This document shows, piece by piece, positions 33,040-39,992 of a stretch of DNA of 64,000 nucleotides. Source of the DNA: JAVMKJ01 sp031732855 (GTDB lineage Bacteria > Pseudomonadota > Gammaproteobacteria > Competibacterales > Competibacteraceae); assembly GCA_031732855.1 (NCBI GenBank), contig JAVMKJ010000142.1, positions 18,307 through 82,306 of the forward strand, given 5' to 3'. The notes under the pieces were generated by a model that did not search any database, was not told where the DNA came from, and worked only from the letters and a program-made list of their open reading frames with translations. A program made the translations under genes and the position numbers. The number at the start of each line of letters is the position of its first letter. The stretch's first letter is position 1.

Positions 33040-33444
33040 ATGCATTTGAAAATCCGGCATATCGTGCTCGCGCTGCTGGCGGTGCTGGCAATCGCCTTCA
33101 TGCAGCCACTGGTATCCTTCCTGGGTGGCCTGACCCTGTTGCTCGGTGTTGGAGCGTTGATATTCAGGGATCTCCCACCGGCCGGCCAGGAAGCCATCGA
33201 ACGCCGCGTGCTCGGCTGGCTGCGCCGGGTCCGCGCCGGTTCCACGCCGGAAACCGACCCGCCAGCCATCTCTCATCGGCGGATGCCGGCAACCCCGGCC
33301 GAATCGGGAACGCCGGTCGAGCGGGCGCGGCGCGCCCGCATTAAGGCCGCGGCCCCACTCGCCGGTTCGACATCCGACTCTCCATGGTCGAGTCCGGCCA
33401 ACGGCAAGGCAACCGGCGGCGGATCCCCTCCGCCGGTTGCCTGA
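33040..33444 (+). CDS. Small membrane protein in the kinase cluster
   Basis: Not recognised. The 134-residue product starts with a basic head and a hydrophobic hairpin (HIVLALLAVLAIAFMQPL and FLGGLTLLLGVGALIF, about residues 7-45), then a charged helix and a long P/S/A-rich tail. It follows the PP2C gene closely and is probably translated from the same mRNA. The last dozen codons form half of a 12-base-pair hairpin that ends at the stop codon. Confidence 0.6.
   Translation: MHLKIRHIVLALLAVLAIAFMQPLVSFLGGLTLLLGVGALIFRDLPPAGQEAIERRVLGWLRRVRAGSTPETDPPAISHRRMPATPAESGTPVERARRARIKAAAPLAGSTSDSPWSSPANGKATGGGSPPPVA
33408..33441 (+). repeat. Perfect 12-base-pair hairpin at the end of the PP2C operon
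   Basis: GGCAACCGGCGG (33408-33419) pairs with CCGCCGGTTGCC (33430-33441) around a ten-base loop, directly before the TGA. No T-run follows, so it may protect the 3' end or be a factor-dependent stop rather than an intrinsic terminator. Confidence 0.6.
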
Positions 33445-33511
33445 CTTCAAGGAAGGTATGCGGCGGGCGATGTCCGGTGCCCGCGACCACATCAAATCAC
33501 CTGGAAAAACT

Positions 33512-33772
33512 TCAGGCCGCCACTGGTGCCCGCGCCACCTTGCGCAGGATCGCGTAAATCTCATCCTTCAGGTGCAGCCGCTTTTTCTTCAGGGTTTCGG
33601 TGTAAAAATCCGAGGGCGTTTCGATTTGCAACTCGATCCGTTCCACTTCATCGTTGACCTTATGGTATTCGTCGTACAGTTCCGCGAACCGGGGATCGGC
33701 GGCTTTCAGTTCGGCGATGCGGTCCCTGTACTCCGGAAACTCGTGGAACAGATCGTGGCTCTCTCCAAGCAT
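33512..33772 (-). CDS. YdcH/DUF465 family small protein
   Basis: 86 residues, entirely helical and charged, matching DUF465 (YdcH): HDLFHEFPEYRDRIAELKAADPRFAELYDEYHKVNDEV then LKKKRLHLKDEIYAIL. Many proteobacteria have one; function unknown, likely a small coiled-coil. Starts at ATG with an AGGA-containing leader. Confidence 0.85.
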   Translation of the reverse strand: MLGESHDLFHEFPEYRDRIAELKAADPRFAELYDEYHKVNDEVERIELQIETPSDFYTETLKKKRLHLKDEIYAILRKVARAPVAA

Positions 33773-33990
33773 CGGGGTGTCCTCCTATCATGGTTTTATT
33801 ACGGACAGATGAACGTTGCATGATGGTTGAGTATAAAAGCATCCATCGCCATCGTCATAGCGCTTTAATCCGTCTCCGGAAGATCTGGCGTCGGGTTCGC
33901 CAGCGCGCCGTCGCTCGTTCGGCACGTCCCATCCGTGCCTGAATCCACTATTATTTTCAACATGATGAATTTATTGGAGTAACTGAATAG

Positions 33991-34152
33991 ATGAAGCGCT
34001 CGACCGCCATCATGCCCCTGCTGCTCGGCACGTTCCTGATCCTCGCGGGAAGCGGCTTGAGCGCTTGCAATACGATCAAAGGCGCCGGGCAGGACATCAA
34101 GTCCGCCGGGGAAGCTATCGAGAGAACCGCGCGGCAAGCCACGCCTCGTTGA
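33991..34152 (+). CDS. Entericidin A/B family lipoprotein
   Basis: A 53-residue protein starting at ATG 33991 with GGAG eleven bases upstream. It has a lipoprotein signal (MKRSTAIMPLLLGTFLILAG, then lipobox LSAC) followed by NTIKGAGQDIKSAGEAIERTA, the amphipathic segment typical of entericidins. These small outer-envelope lipoproteins are stationary-phase or stress related; E. coli EcnA/EcnB form an antidote/toxin pair, but only one gene is seen here. Confidence 0.85.
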   Translation: MKRSTAIMPLLLGTFLILAGSGLSACNTIKGAGQDIKSAGEAIERTARQATPR

Positions 34153-34228
34153 CCGACCCAGTCCGTCCATCCTTTCTCCACCGGAGCAACCGCCGATCAC
34201 CGCCTTCGCCACGCTGGTTAAAATCCTG

Positions 34229-34978
34229 TTGCTTCCCCCGAGCGGCCCCTTGTTGCTGGCCCTGGCCGGCGTGTTGTTATTGCGCCGGTATCGACGCGCT
34301 GGGTTGAAGTTGCTGGTTGCCGGAACGGTGCTGGGCTATGGGTTCAGCATCCCGTTCACCGCCAGCCTGGTGAGCGGTTCCCTGCAACCCTACCCGGCGC
34401 TGACCGAGCGAGTCCTGCAATCGGAACGACCGGGGGCGATCGTGGTGCTGGGGGGTGGTTTGCACGAGGAAGCGCCGGAGTATGGGGACGGGCCGACCTT
34501 GCACGACCGCACGCTGGGTCGAGTGCGCTACGCCGCCCGATTGGCCCGGCAAACCGGCCTGCCGGTGCTGGCGGCTGGCGGTCGCCCCAAGGGGGACAAA
34601 GACCCCACCAAAGTCGATCCCCCCGAGGCCGAACTGATGAAGGAAACCCTGGAAACCGAGTTCGGCATTCCGCGCGTCCTGATCGAAACCGCCAGCCGGG
34701 ATACCTGGGAAAACGCCGTCCACAGCGCCGCCCTCCTCGGCGAGCGCCACATCGACACCATCCTGCTGGTCAGCAACGCCGCGCACCTGCCGCGGGCGGT
34801 GGCGGCGTTTCAGGCGCAGGGGCTGAAGGTCATCCCCGCCCCAACTCTGTTCTTCGACGATCAACCCGATCTCCTGGACCCCCGATCCTGGCTACCTTCG
34901 GTAACGGCCATCGCGGAAATCCATTACGGCTGCTACGAATGGCTGGGGCGGTGGTGGTATAAAGGTTTTAAGTTTTAA
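34229..34978 (+). CDS. YdcF/ElyC-type (DUF218) protein
   Basis: 249 residues with an N-terminal membrane hairpin (PLLLALAGVLLLRRY and LKLLVAGTVLGYGFSIPF) and a DUF218 domain: GAIVVLGGGLHEE (about 70-82), RVRYAARLARQTGLPVLAAGG, ETASRDTWENAVHSA and ILLVSNAAHLPRAVAAFQAQG. ElyC relatives take part in cell-envelope biogenesis. The start is uncertain: no ATG exists, the TTG at 34229 is assumed, yet family-like hydrophobic codons (ITAFATLVKILLLPPSG) extend back to about 34196 beyond a GGAG, so a rare ATC start or an assembly error upstream is possible. Confidence 0.82.
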   Translation: MLPPSGPLLLALAGVLLLRRYRRAGLKLLVAGTVLGYGFSIPFTASLVSGSLQPYPALTERVLQSERPGAIVVLGGGLHEEAPEYGDGPTLHDRTLGRVRYAARLARQTGLPVLAAGGRPKGDKDPTKVDPPEAELMKETLETEFGIPRVLIETASRDTWENAVHSAALLGERHIDTILLVSNAAHLPRAVAAFQAQGLKVIPAPTLFFDDQPDLLDPRSWLPSVTAIAEIHYGCYEWLGRWWYKGFKF

Positions 34979-35074
34979 TTTTTAAGCTAAAAATCAAAAT
35001 TTTATTGTCGAATATTGTCCGGTTCTTCATTGGGAAGACTATATGTATGGCATGCACGGTGAAGGAAGCGCTGC

Positions 35075-35103
35075 AAACGAAACGGGCGACCCGAGGCCGC
35101 CCG
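35075..35103 (-). terminator. Intrinsic terminator of the PEP-CTERM gene
   Basis: On the minus strand a CGGGCG/CGCCCG stem with a short GC-rich loop is followed by TTTCGTTT, about 30 bases after the stop codon of the PEP-CTERM gene. Confidence 0.6.
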
Positions 35104-35131
35104 CTGTGATGAAACTAACCTGCTCAAACTA

Positions 35132-36532
35132 TCAGGCTGCGAGCTGACGCCTCATACGCGGAGCCAGCCCCAACAGACCGATGCCCACCAGGAGCAGCGA
35201 AGCCGGCTCGGGTACAGGGACGCCGTTGCTGCGCGCAATAAGATTTCCATTCACGACGTCATATTGGAAGTCGGGCTGTAGTCCGGCAATTGCATAAGTC
35301 GGGCTATTGATTGTAAGGCTTTTACCCGAGGGTACTTGCAGGAAATTGAACTGATCCCCAGCCTTCGGCGCAAAGCCATTCACGAACACGAAATTGATCA
35401 GCACGTTATTCAGCAGTGCATCGCCTGTCACGTTGATAATGTCGTACAGGCTCGTACCCGCGATCTCGATCTCCAGCTCGCCGCCCGTCTGGGTGAAATC
35501 GCCATCGATGTTCAGCGTGCCGGGGCTGTTGCCCGGCGCCACACTGCCCGTGCTCACCACATTACCGGTGATAGTGCCGTTACCCTGAAGCGTGCCGCCC
35601 GAGCCGATGAACAGGTTGGCAACGACTTCACCACCATTGCGTACATCGAGTGTTCCGGTTCCGTGGTTGCTGCTTGAGAAATTTGGCGTAGTGCTCGCGG
35701 CCAATCCCACGCCTAGAAACACTTGGTTTGCGGTGAGTTCCGATCCCACACCGTCTACCAGGATATTGGTCGTACCCGACGTCGAGGCTGTCGAACCATA
35801 GACGGTACTTTTCGATGGATCGCTGGTACTTGCTGCCGTAACCGCCCCACCGCCCAGCACATTGAGGGTTCCGGCACCCTCACGCCCGATACTGATATGA
35901 CCGTTGGGCGCGTTCAGTTGGGAGTTTGTCCCGGTTACCGTGACGGTCCCACTGCTGCCGATCCCACGACCGATGTTGACTGCCGGAAAACCCGGCAACG
36001 GCCCCGATGAACTGCTATCAAGGGTGGCAGTGACGACACCACCGTTGGATATAGTCGCCGTACCCGTCGAGGGCCTTGCATTATCGGCCTGGCCGACAAA
36101 GAGGATCGGTGTGTTGACCGAGCCGCCGTTGACGTTGAGCGTGCCTGTGGAGCCGCTCGATACCCCCAATACCACGCTGTTGTCAAGCGGCCGGTTCGTG
36201 GGTGCGCCAATTGTCGCGGGATTATAGTTGAGGGTGATCGATCCACCTGCGTTCACATCGAGCGTACCGCTCACTGGCCCGGAGGGGGATGGGGGCGGCG
36301 TAATGCCCGGCTCACTGGCGTTAATACCGAGCCCGACAAAATCATACGGCCCGGCGCCTGTGCTCAGCGTCTGCGTGTCCGTGCCATCAACGCCGATGTA
36401 GCACGAATTGAACGCGACCACAGTGCATGGGTTAGCGACCGCAGTAGCGTCGGCGCCAGGAGCGAAAACTGAGGCAAGACCCGCGGTAGCCAGCAGAGCG
36501 GCGCCACGTGAGAACCAAGTCGTCTGTTTCAT
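35132..36532 (-). CDS. PEP-CTERM surface protein with autotransporter-like beta repeats
   Basis: 466 residues: signal peptide (MKQTTWFSRGAALLATAGLA), then a Gly/Asn/Thr-rich passenger built of units such as GTLNVNGGSV, GTGTLDVRNGGEV and GTLNVLGGGAV, resembling the beta-helix units of autotransporter-associated repeats. It ends VPEPASLLLVGIGLLGL followed by RMRRQ, a canonical PEP-CTERM tail for sorting and cleavage by an exosortase/archaeosortase. Neither exosortase nor PrsK/PrsR genes are in the window. PEP-CTERM proteins are associated with exopolysaccharide-producing, floc- or biofilm-forming bacteria. Base composition is a little lower in GC than neighbours. Confidence 0.88.
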   Translation of the reverse strand: MKQTTWFSRGAALLATAGLASVFAPGADATAVANPCTVVAFNSCYIGVDGTDTQTLSTGAGPYDFVGLGINASEPGITPPPSPSGPVSGTLDVNAGGSITLNYNPATIGAPTNRPLDNSVVLGVSSGSTGTLNVNGGSVNTPILFVGQADNARPSTGTATISNGGVVTATLDSSSSGPLPGFPAVNIGRGIGSSGTVTVTGTNSQLNAPNGHISIGREGAGTLNVLGGGAVTAASTSDPSKSTVYGSTASTSGTTNILVDGVGSELTANQVFLGVGLAASTTPNFSSSNHGTGTLDVRNGGEVVANLFIGSGGTLQGNGTITGNVVSTGSVAPGNSPGTLNIDGDFTQTGGELEIEIAGTSLYDIINVTGDALLNNVLINFVFVNGFAPKAGDQFNFLQVPSGKSLTINSPTYAIAGLQPDFQYDVVNGNLIARSNGVPVPEPASLLLVGIGLLGLAPRMRRQLAA

Positions 36533-36558
36533 CTGGATACTCTCCGGAAAAATGTCAT

Positions 36559-36673
36559 CTATAGCGCTCCTATCTGATTTGTGGAATCGCCGTTTCGAAC
36601 CACCCCGGCGCTATGCGCCACCCCTCCTTATCTAAGGAGGGGAATTTGCACAACCTGAATAGGAGCGCTATAG
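36559..36673. mobile_element. MITE-like element with 15-base terminal inverted repeats
   Basis: CTATAGCGCTCCTAT at 36559-36573 is repeated in inverse orientation at 36659-36673, with partial pairing continuing inward. Inside lie a GGCGCTATGCGCC palindrome and a perfect-arm REP-like palindrome (CCCCTCCTTA/TAAGGAGGGG, about 36619-36642). There is no coding capacity. The element is 27 bases upstream of the PEP-CTERM start and could affect its promoter. Confidence 0.7.
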
Positions 36674-37404
36674 CCTACGAATAAATCGGGCTGAGACGAA
36701 CAATTTCCATGCATTCTTAGCATAAATTTTACTTATTCCTTATCAAATTGCTCTATCAATAAACTCCTAGCAACTTATAAGCCAAATTATAATATTTAAT
36801 AAAAATCATGATATTATAATATTTTCAGCTTGCTTAGTGTAAAAAATTACAATATTTTATTAAATCCAAGAAAAAGCGCGCAGGATAGTTATCGATACAA
36901 GACTCTGAATTGTAAGATAAATACTTTGTCAGTATTTTTTACAGTATTGATGCACCGGCCACCAAAGGTCGCATAGCGGAGTGGTTTTATGGATTACCAG
37001 CCAGCAGTGATTCCGAAACACCACCGCAGCGATTGAGGATAACAACTTGAATATATTCAAAAAAGTCTGCCAGCACCTCTTTCGCCAGTGCGGGCGGGCC
37101 TGTAAAAAAAGCTGACGGTCAATCCGGGGCCCGGTGGAACTCGATGTCGAACTTGCCTCCCGGACAAATAGTACTACCACGCCAGCCCCCAGTGGGTGCA
37201 TTCGAAATCGGAGTTGAGTGCCACCGCCACTCGCATGGCCTCGACGGCCCGGAGATCGCCATACAGACGCCCCAGGACAATCGCTCTACGGGGTAGCCGG
37301 GGTTGGGGTGCTTAAAAGGAATGCTTTGTCGCCGTCTCATTAGATCCGTGCCAAGGATCCTTCAGGGACTTGCCGGTGATAATATTGGTTGCTAATCTGT
37401 CATA
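36674..37404. other. AT-rich scarred intergenic region
   Basis: 36680-36960 is strikingly AT-rich compared with all neighbouring DNA and contains ATATTATAAT-like units in both orientations; no gene is supported. 37095-37145 is a near-copy of the pgi 3' end (33 identical bases, 37095-37127, equal to 38096-38128). 37146-37340 has a minus-strand frame with gene-like codons (YGDLRAVEAMRVAVALNSDF) that has no start and is broken by a stop; it may be the end of a decayed gene. Confidence 0.6.
37095..37145 (-). pseudogene. Duplicated fragment of the pgi 3' end
   Basis: The segment repeats the last codons, stop and downstream bases of pgi (38096-38146) with 33 identical bases, then several substitutions. 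Read on the minus strand it ends IEFHRAPD compared with IEFCRAPD in pgi. The duplicate brackets the toxin-antitoxin pair with the real pgi end, offset 1001 bases. Confidence 0.75.
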
Positions 37405-37632
37405 ATGATGATTCGAACCCAAATTAGCTTGACCGAGGAAGAATATCGGGCCGCGAAGAACGAGGCCCAACGGCTGGGAATCTCGCTGGCGGAACTGTTG
37501 CGGCGCTCCCTGCGGGCCACGCTGCCAGTAGACGGAGACAAACCCTGGATGCATTACGCCGGCATGGTGGAGTCCGGAGATCCTCATTCCAGCCAGCGTA
37601 TCGACGAACTCGTCTATGGCTACAAGGACTGA
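37405..37632 (+). CDS. Ribbon-helix-helix antitoxin-like protein
   Basis: 75 residues, starting MMIRTQISLTEEEYRAAKNEAQRLGISLAELLRRSL, a typical Arc/CopG ribbon-helix-helix DNA-binding domain, followed by a tail that would wrap the toxin. It overlaps the PIN gene by 17 bases, the usual antitoxin-first arrangement with autoregulation of its own promoter. Confidence 0.85.
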   Translation: MMIRTQISLTEEEYRAAKNEAQRLGISLAELLRRSLRATLPVDGDKPWMHYAGMVESGDPHSSQRIDELVYGYKD

Positions 37633-38029
37633 AGCTTACGTCGACACCTCCGCCTTAATTGCCTTTGCCGATCGCTCCGACGCGCATCATTCCCTGTTTC
37701 GCCGGTTGTTTTCTTCGCCCCCCAAGCTGATCACCACACCTCTTGTCATCGCAGAGGGTCACGGCTGGTTTTTGCGGCGCTACGATCGCACGCGGGCTTT
37801 GCAGTTCATGGCCATGATCGAGCTTATGACTCCTCTCGAACTCATTCCCGTCGGACCGGACGAAGAGATTGCAGCCCTAGCCATTTTGCGCCGATTTTCC
37901 GATCAAGACCTCACTCTCGCCGACGCAGTGGGTTTACATATTATGGCTGCGCGCGGTATTCGGGAATGCTGGTCTACCGATTTTCATCTTGGTTTGACCG
38001 GAGCATTTTTGGTCATTCATGGGCATTGA
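37616..38029 (+). CDS. PIN-domain toxin (VapC-like)
   Basis: 137 residues of PIN fold. Acidic metal ligands are seen in AYVDTSALIAFAD (D10), at VIAEGHGW (E45 region), in LTLADAVGLHIM and WSTDFHLGL. VapC toxins cleave tRNA or rRNA. It overlaps its RHH antitoxin. The pair is located between an AT-rich scarred region and pgi, suggesting acquisition. Confidence 0.87.
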   Translation: MATRTEAYVDTSALIAFADRSDAHHSLFRRLFSSPPKLITTPLVIAEGHGWFLRRYDRTRALQFMAMIELMTPLELIPVGPDEEIAALAILRRFSDQDLTLADAVGLHIMAARGIRECWSTDFHLGLTGAFLVIHGH

Positions 38030-38056
38030 TCGGTGGCGTGTTAGAGCGTCATCAAG

Positions 38057-38101
38057 CGAAAAATAGCCCGCCCGCGCTGGTCGAAATGGCGCGAACGGGC
38101 C
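38057..38101 (-). terminator. Intrinsic terminator of pgi
   Basis: On the minus strand GCCCG-TT-CGCGC pairs with GCGCG-GG-CGGGC around a ten-base loop and is followed by TATTTTT. It lies about 20 bases after the pgi stop codon and also separates pgi from the convergent toxin gene. Confidence 0.65.
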
Positions 38102-38119
38102 TGTAAAAAAAGCTGACGG

Positions 38120-39760
38120 TCAATCCGGCGCGCGGCAGAACTCGATCAAGCCGAGGGTGGACGCATCATGCCCGGCCAGCGGCCGCTCGCCCTTCAACTC
38201 CGGCAGGATGGCGTTGGCCAGTTGCTTGCCGAGTTCCACGCCCCATTGATCGAACGAATTGATGTTCCAGACCGCGCCCTGTGCGAACACCTTGTGCTCG
38301 TACAGCGCGATCAGCGAACCCAGTACCTGCGGGGTCAGGCGGCGGTAGAACAGGCTGGTGCTGGGCCGGTTGCCGGGGAACACCTTGTAGGGCAGCAGCT
38401 TTTCCAGCGCCTCGCCGCTCAGGCCCTGCTTCTCCAACTCGGCGCGGGCCTGCGCCTCGGTCTTGCCGACCATCAGCGCCTCGGCCTGGGCCAGGCAGTT
38501 GGCCAGCAGGATCGGGTGATGGTCGCCGACCGGGTTCGGACTGTGCGCCGGGGCCAGGAAATCCGCCGGCACCAGATGAGTACCCTGATGCAGCAACTGG
38601 TAGAAGGCGTGCTGGCCGTTGTTGCCCAGGCCGCCCCACAGAATCGGCCCGGTGTTGACTCGAACCGTCTGGCCATCGCGGTCGATGGTCTTGCCGTTGC
38701 TCTCCATGTCCAGTTGTTGCAGGTAATCCGGCAGCGAGCGCAGATAGTCGTCGTAAACCAGCATGACATGGCTGTCGGCGCCGAAGAAGTCGATGTACCA
38801 GACTCCGAGCAGCGCCAGGATCACCGGCAGGTTTTCCTCCAGCGGCGCGGTGCGGAAGTGCTCGTCCATCTCGTGCGCGCCTTCCAGCAGTTCGATGAAA
38901 TGGTCCATGCCCAGATAGACCATGATCGGCAGGCCGATGGCCGACCACAGCGAGTACCGCCCGCCGACCCAGTCCCAGAACTCGAACATGTTGGCGGTAT
39001 CGATGCCGAACTTGCTCACCCCCGCGGCGTTGGTGGATACCGCGACGAAGTGCCGGGCCACCGCCGACTCGTCGCCCAGTTCCCGGATCAGCCAGGCCCG
39101 GGCGGTATGGGCGTTGGTCATGGTCTCTTGGGTGGTGAAGGTCTTGGAGGCGACGATGAACAGAGTGGTTTCGGGATCGCATTCGGCCAGGACGTGGCTG
39201 ATGTGGGCGCCGTCCACGTTGGACACGAAATGCATCCGCAGGGTCGGATCGCCATAGGGCTCCAGCGCCTGGCAGATCATCTTCGGCCCCAGGTCGGAAC
39301 CACCGATACCGATGTTGACCACATCGCGGATCCGCTTGCCGGTATGGCCGCGCCACTTGCCGCGGCGAATCTGGTCGGCGAACTTGCGCATGTGCTCCAG
39401 CACCTCGTTCACCTCCGGCATCACGTCCTGACCCTTGACCAGGATCGGCCGGTTGCTTCGATTGCGCAGGGCGACGTGCAGCACGGCCCGCTGTTCGGTG
39501 TGGTTGATGATCTCGCCGTCGAACATCCGCCCGATCCAGGCGGGCACCTCGGCCTGGCGGGCCAGTTCGACCAGCAGGCGCAGGGTTTCATCGGTGACGC
39601 GATGCTTGGAAAAATCGACCAGCAGATCGCCAAAGCGCCGGGAGAACCGGGCGAACCGCCCGGGATCGGCGGCGAACAGATCGCGCAGATGCAGGTTGGC
39701 GACAGCGGCGTGATGGGCTTGCAGTTCTTGCCAGACCGGCAGGTTGCTGGGAACGGACAT
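38120..39760 (-). CDS. pgi: Glucose-6-phosphate isomerase
   Basis: 546 residues, full length for the large bacterial Pgi. Blocks: NIGIGGSDLGPKM (sugar-phosphate loop), KTFTTQETMTNAH, GGRYSLWSAIGLP (PROSITE-type signature), GGLGNNGQHAFYQLLHQGT and the catalytic lysine region FDQWGVELGKQLA. It interconverts glucose 6-phosphate and fructose 6-phosphate in glycolysis/gluconeogenesis. The 3' end is partially duplicated about 1 kb downstream. Confidence 0.97.
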   Translation of the reverse strand: MSVPSNLPVWQELQAHHAAVANLHLRDLFAADPGRFARFSRRFGDLLVDFSKHRVTDETLRLLVELARQAEVPAWIGRMFDGEIINHTEQRAVLHVALRNRSNRPILVKGQDVMPEVNEVLEHMRKFADQIRRGKWRGHTGKRIRDVVNIGIGGSDLGPKMICQALEPYGDPTLRMHFVSNVDGAHISHVLAECDPETTLFIVASKTFTTQETMTNAHTARAWLIRELGDESAVARHFVAVSTNAAGVSKFGIDTANMFEFWDWVGGRYSLWSAIGLPIMVYLGMDHFIELLEGAHEMDEHFRTAPLEENLPVILALLGVWYIDFFGADSHVMLVYDDYLRSLPDYLQQLDMESNGKTIDRDGQTVRVNTGPILWGGLGNNGQHAFYQLLHQGTHLVPADFLAPAHSPNPVGDHHPILLANCLAQAEALMVGKTEAQARAELEKQGLSGEALEKLLPYKVFPGNRPSTSLFYRRLTPQVLGSLIALYEHKVFAQGAVWNINSFDQWGVELGKQLANAILPELKGERPLAGHDASTLGLIEFCRAPD

Positions 39761-39992
39761 GGACAGCTTCCTTATTCAGGTTGTGGAAACGCTGGCGAAA
39801 CCGGATGAGCGAGGACCAGCTTCGCCGGACGCCGGCCGCGAAAATCGCGTCGCCGCCGCCCGCGCGCATGGCCTCACGGTTACTATAGTTTCCAGCGGGA
39901 TGACTGTCGAATCACAACATTCCTCCCGATCGGTCATACTTACTGGAAATCCGCGACACGCCCCCTTGATCCAACCCGAGCGACGCGATCCC

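Noticed and set aside
36929..37201. Minus-strand frame of about 90 codons in the AT-rich scar
   Set aside because: No recognisable family, atypical composition, and it runs across the pgi duplicate; more likely chance.
37405..38029. Restriction-modification or phage remnants beside the toxin-antitoxin pair
   Set aside because: No integrase, methylase or phage-like genes are adjacent; only the scar and duplicate remain.
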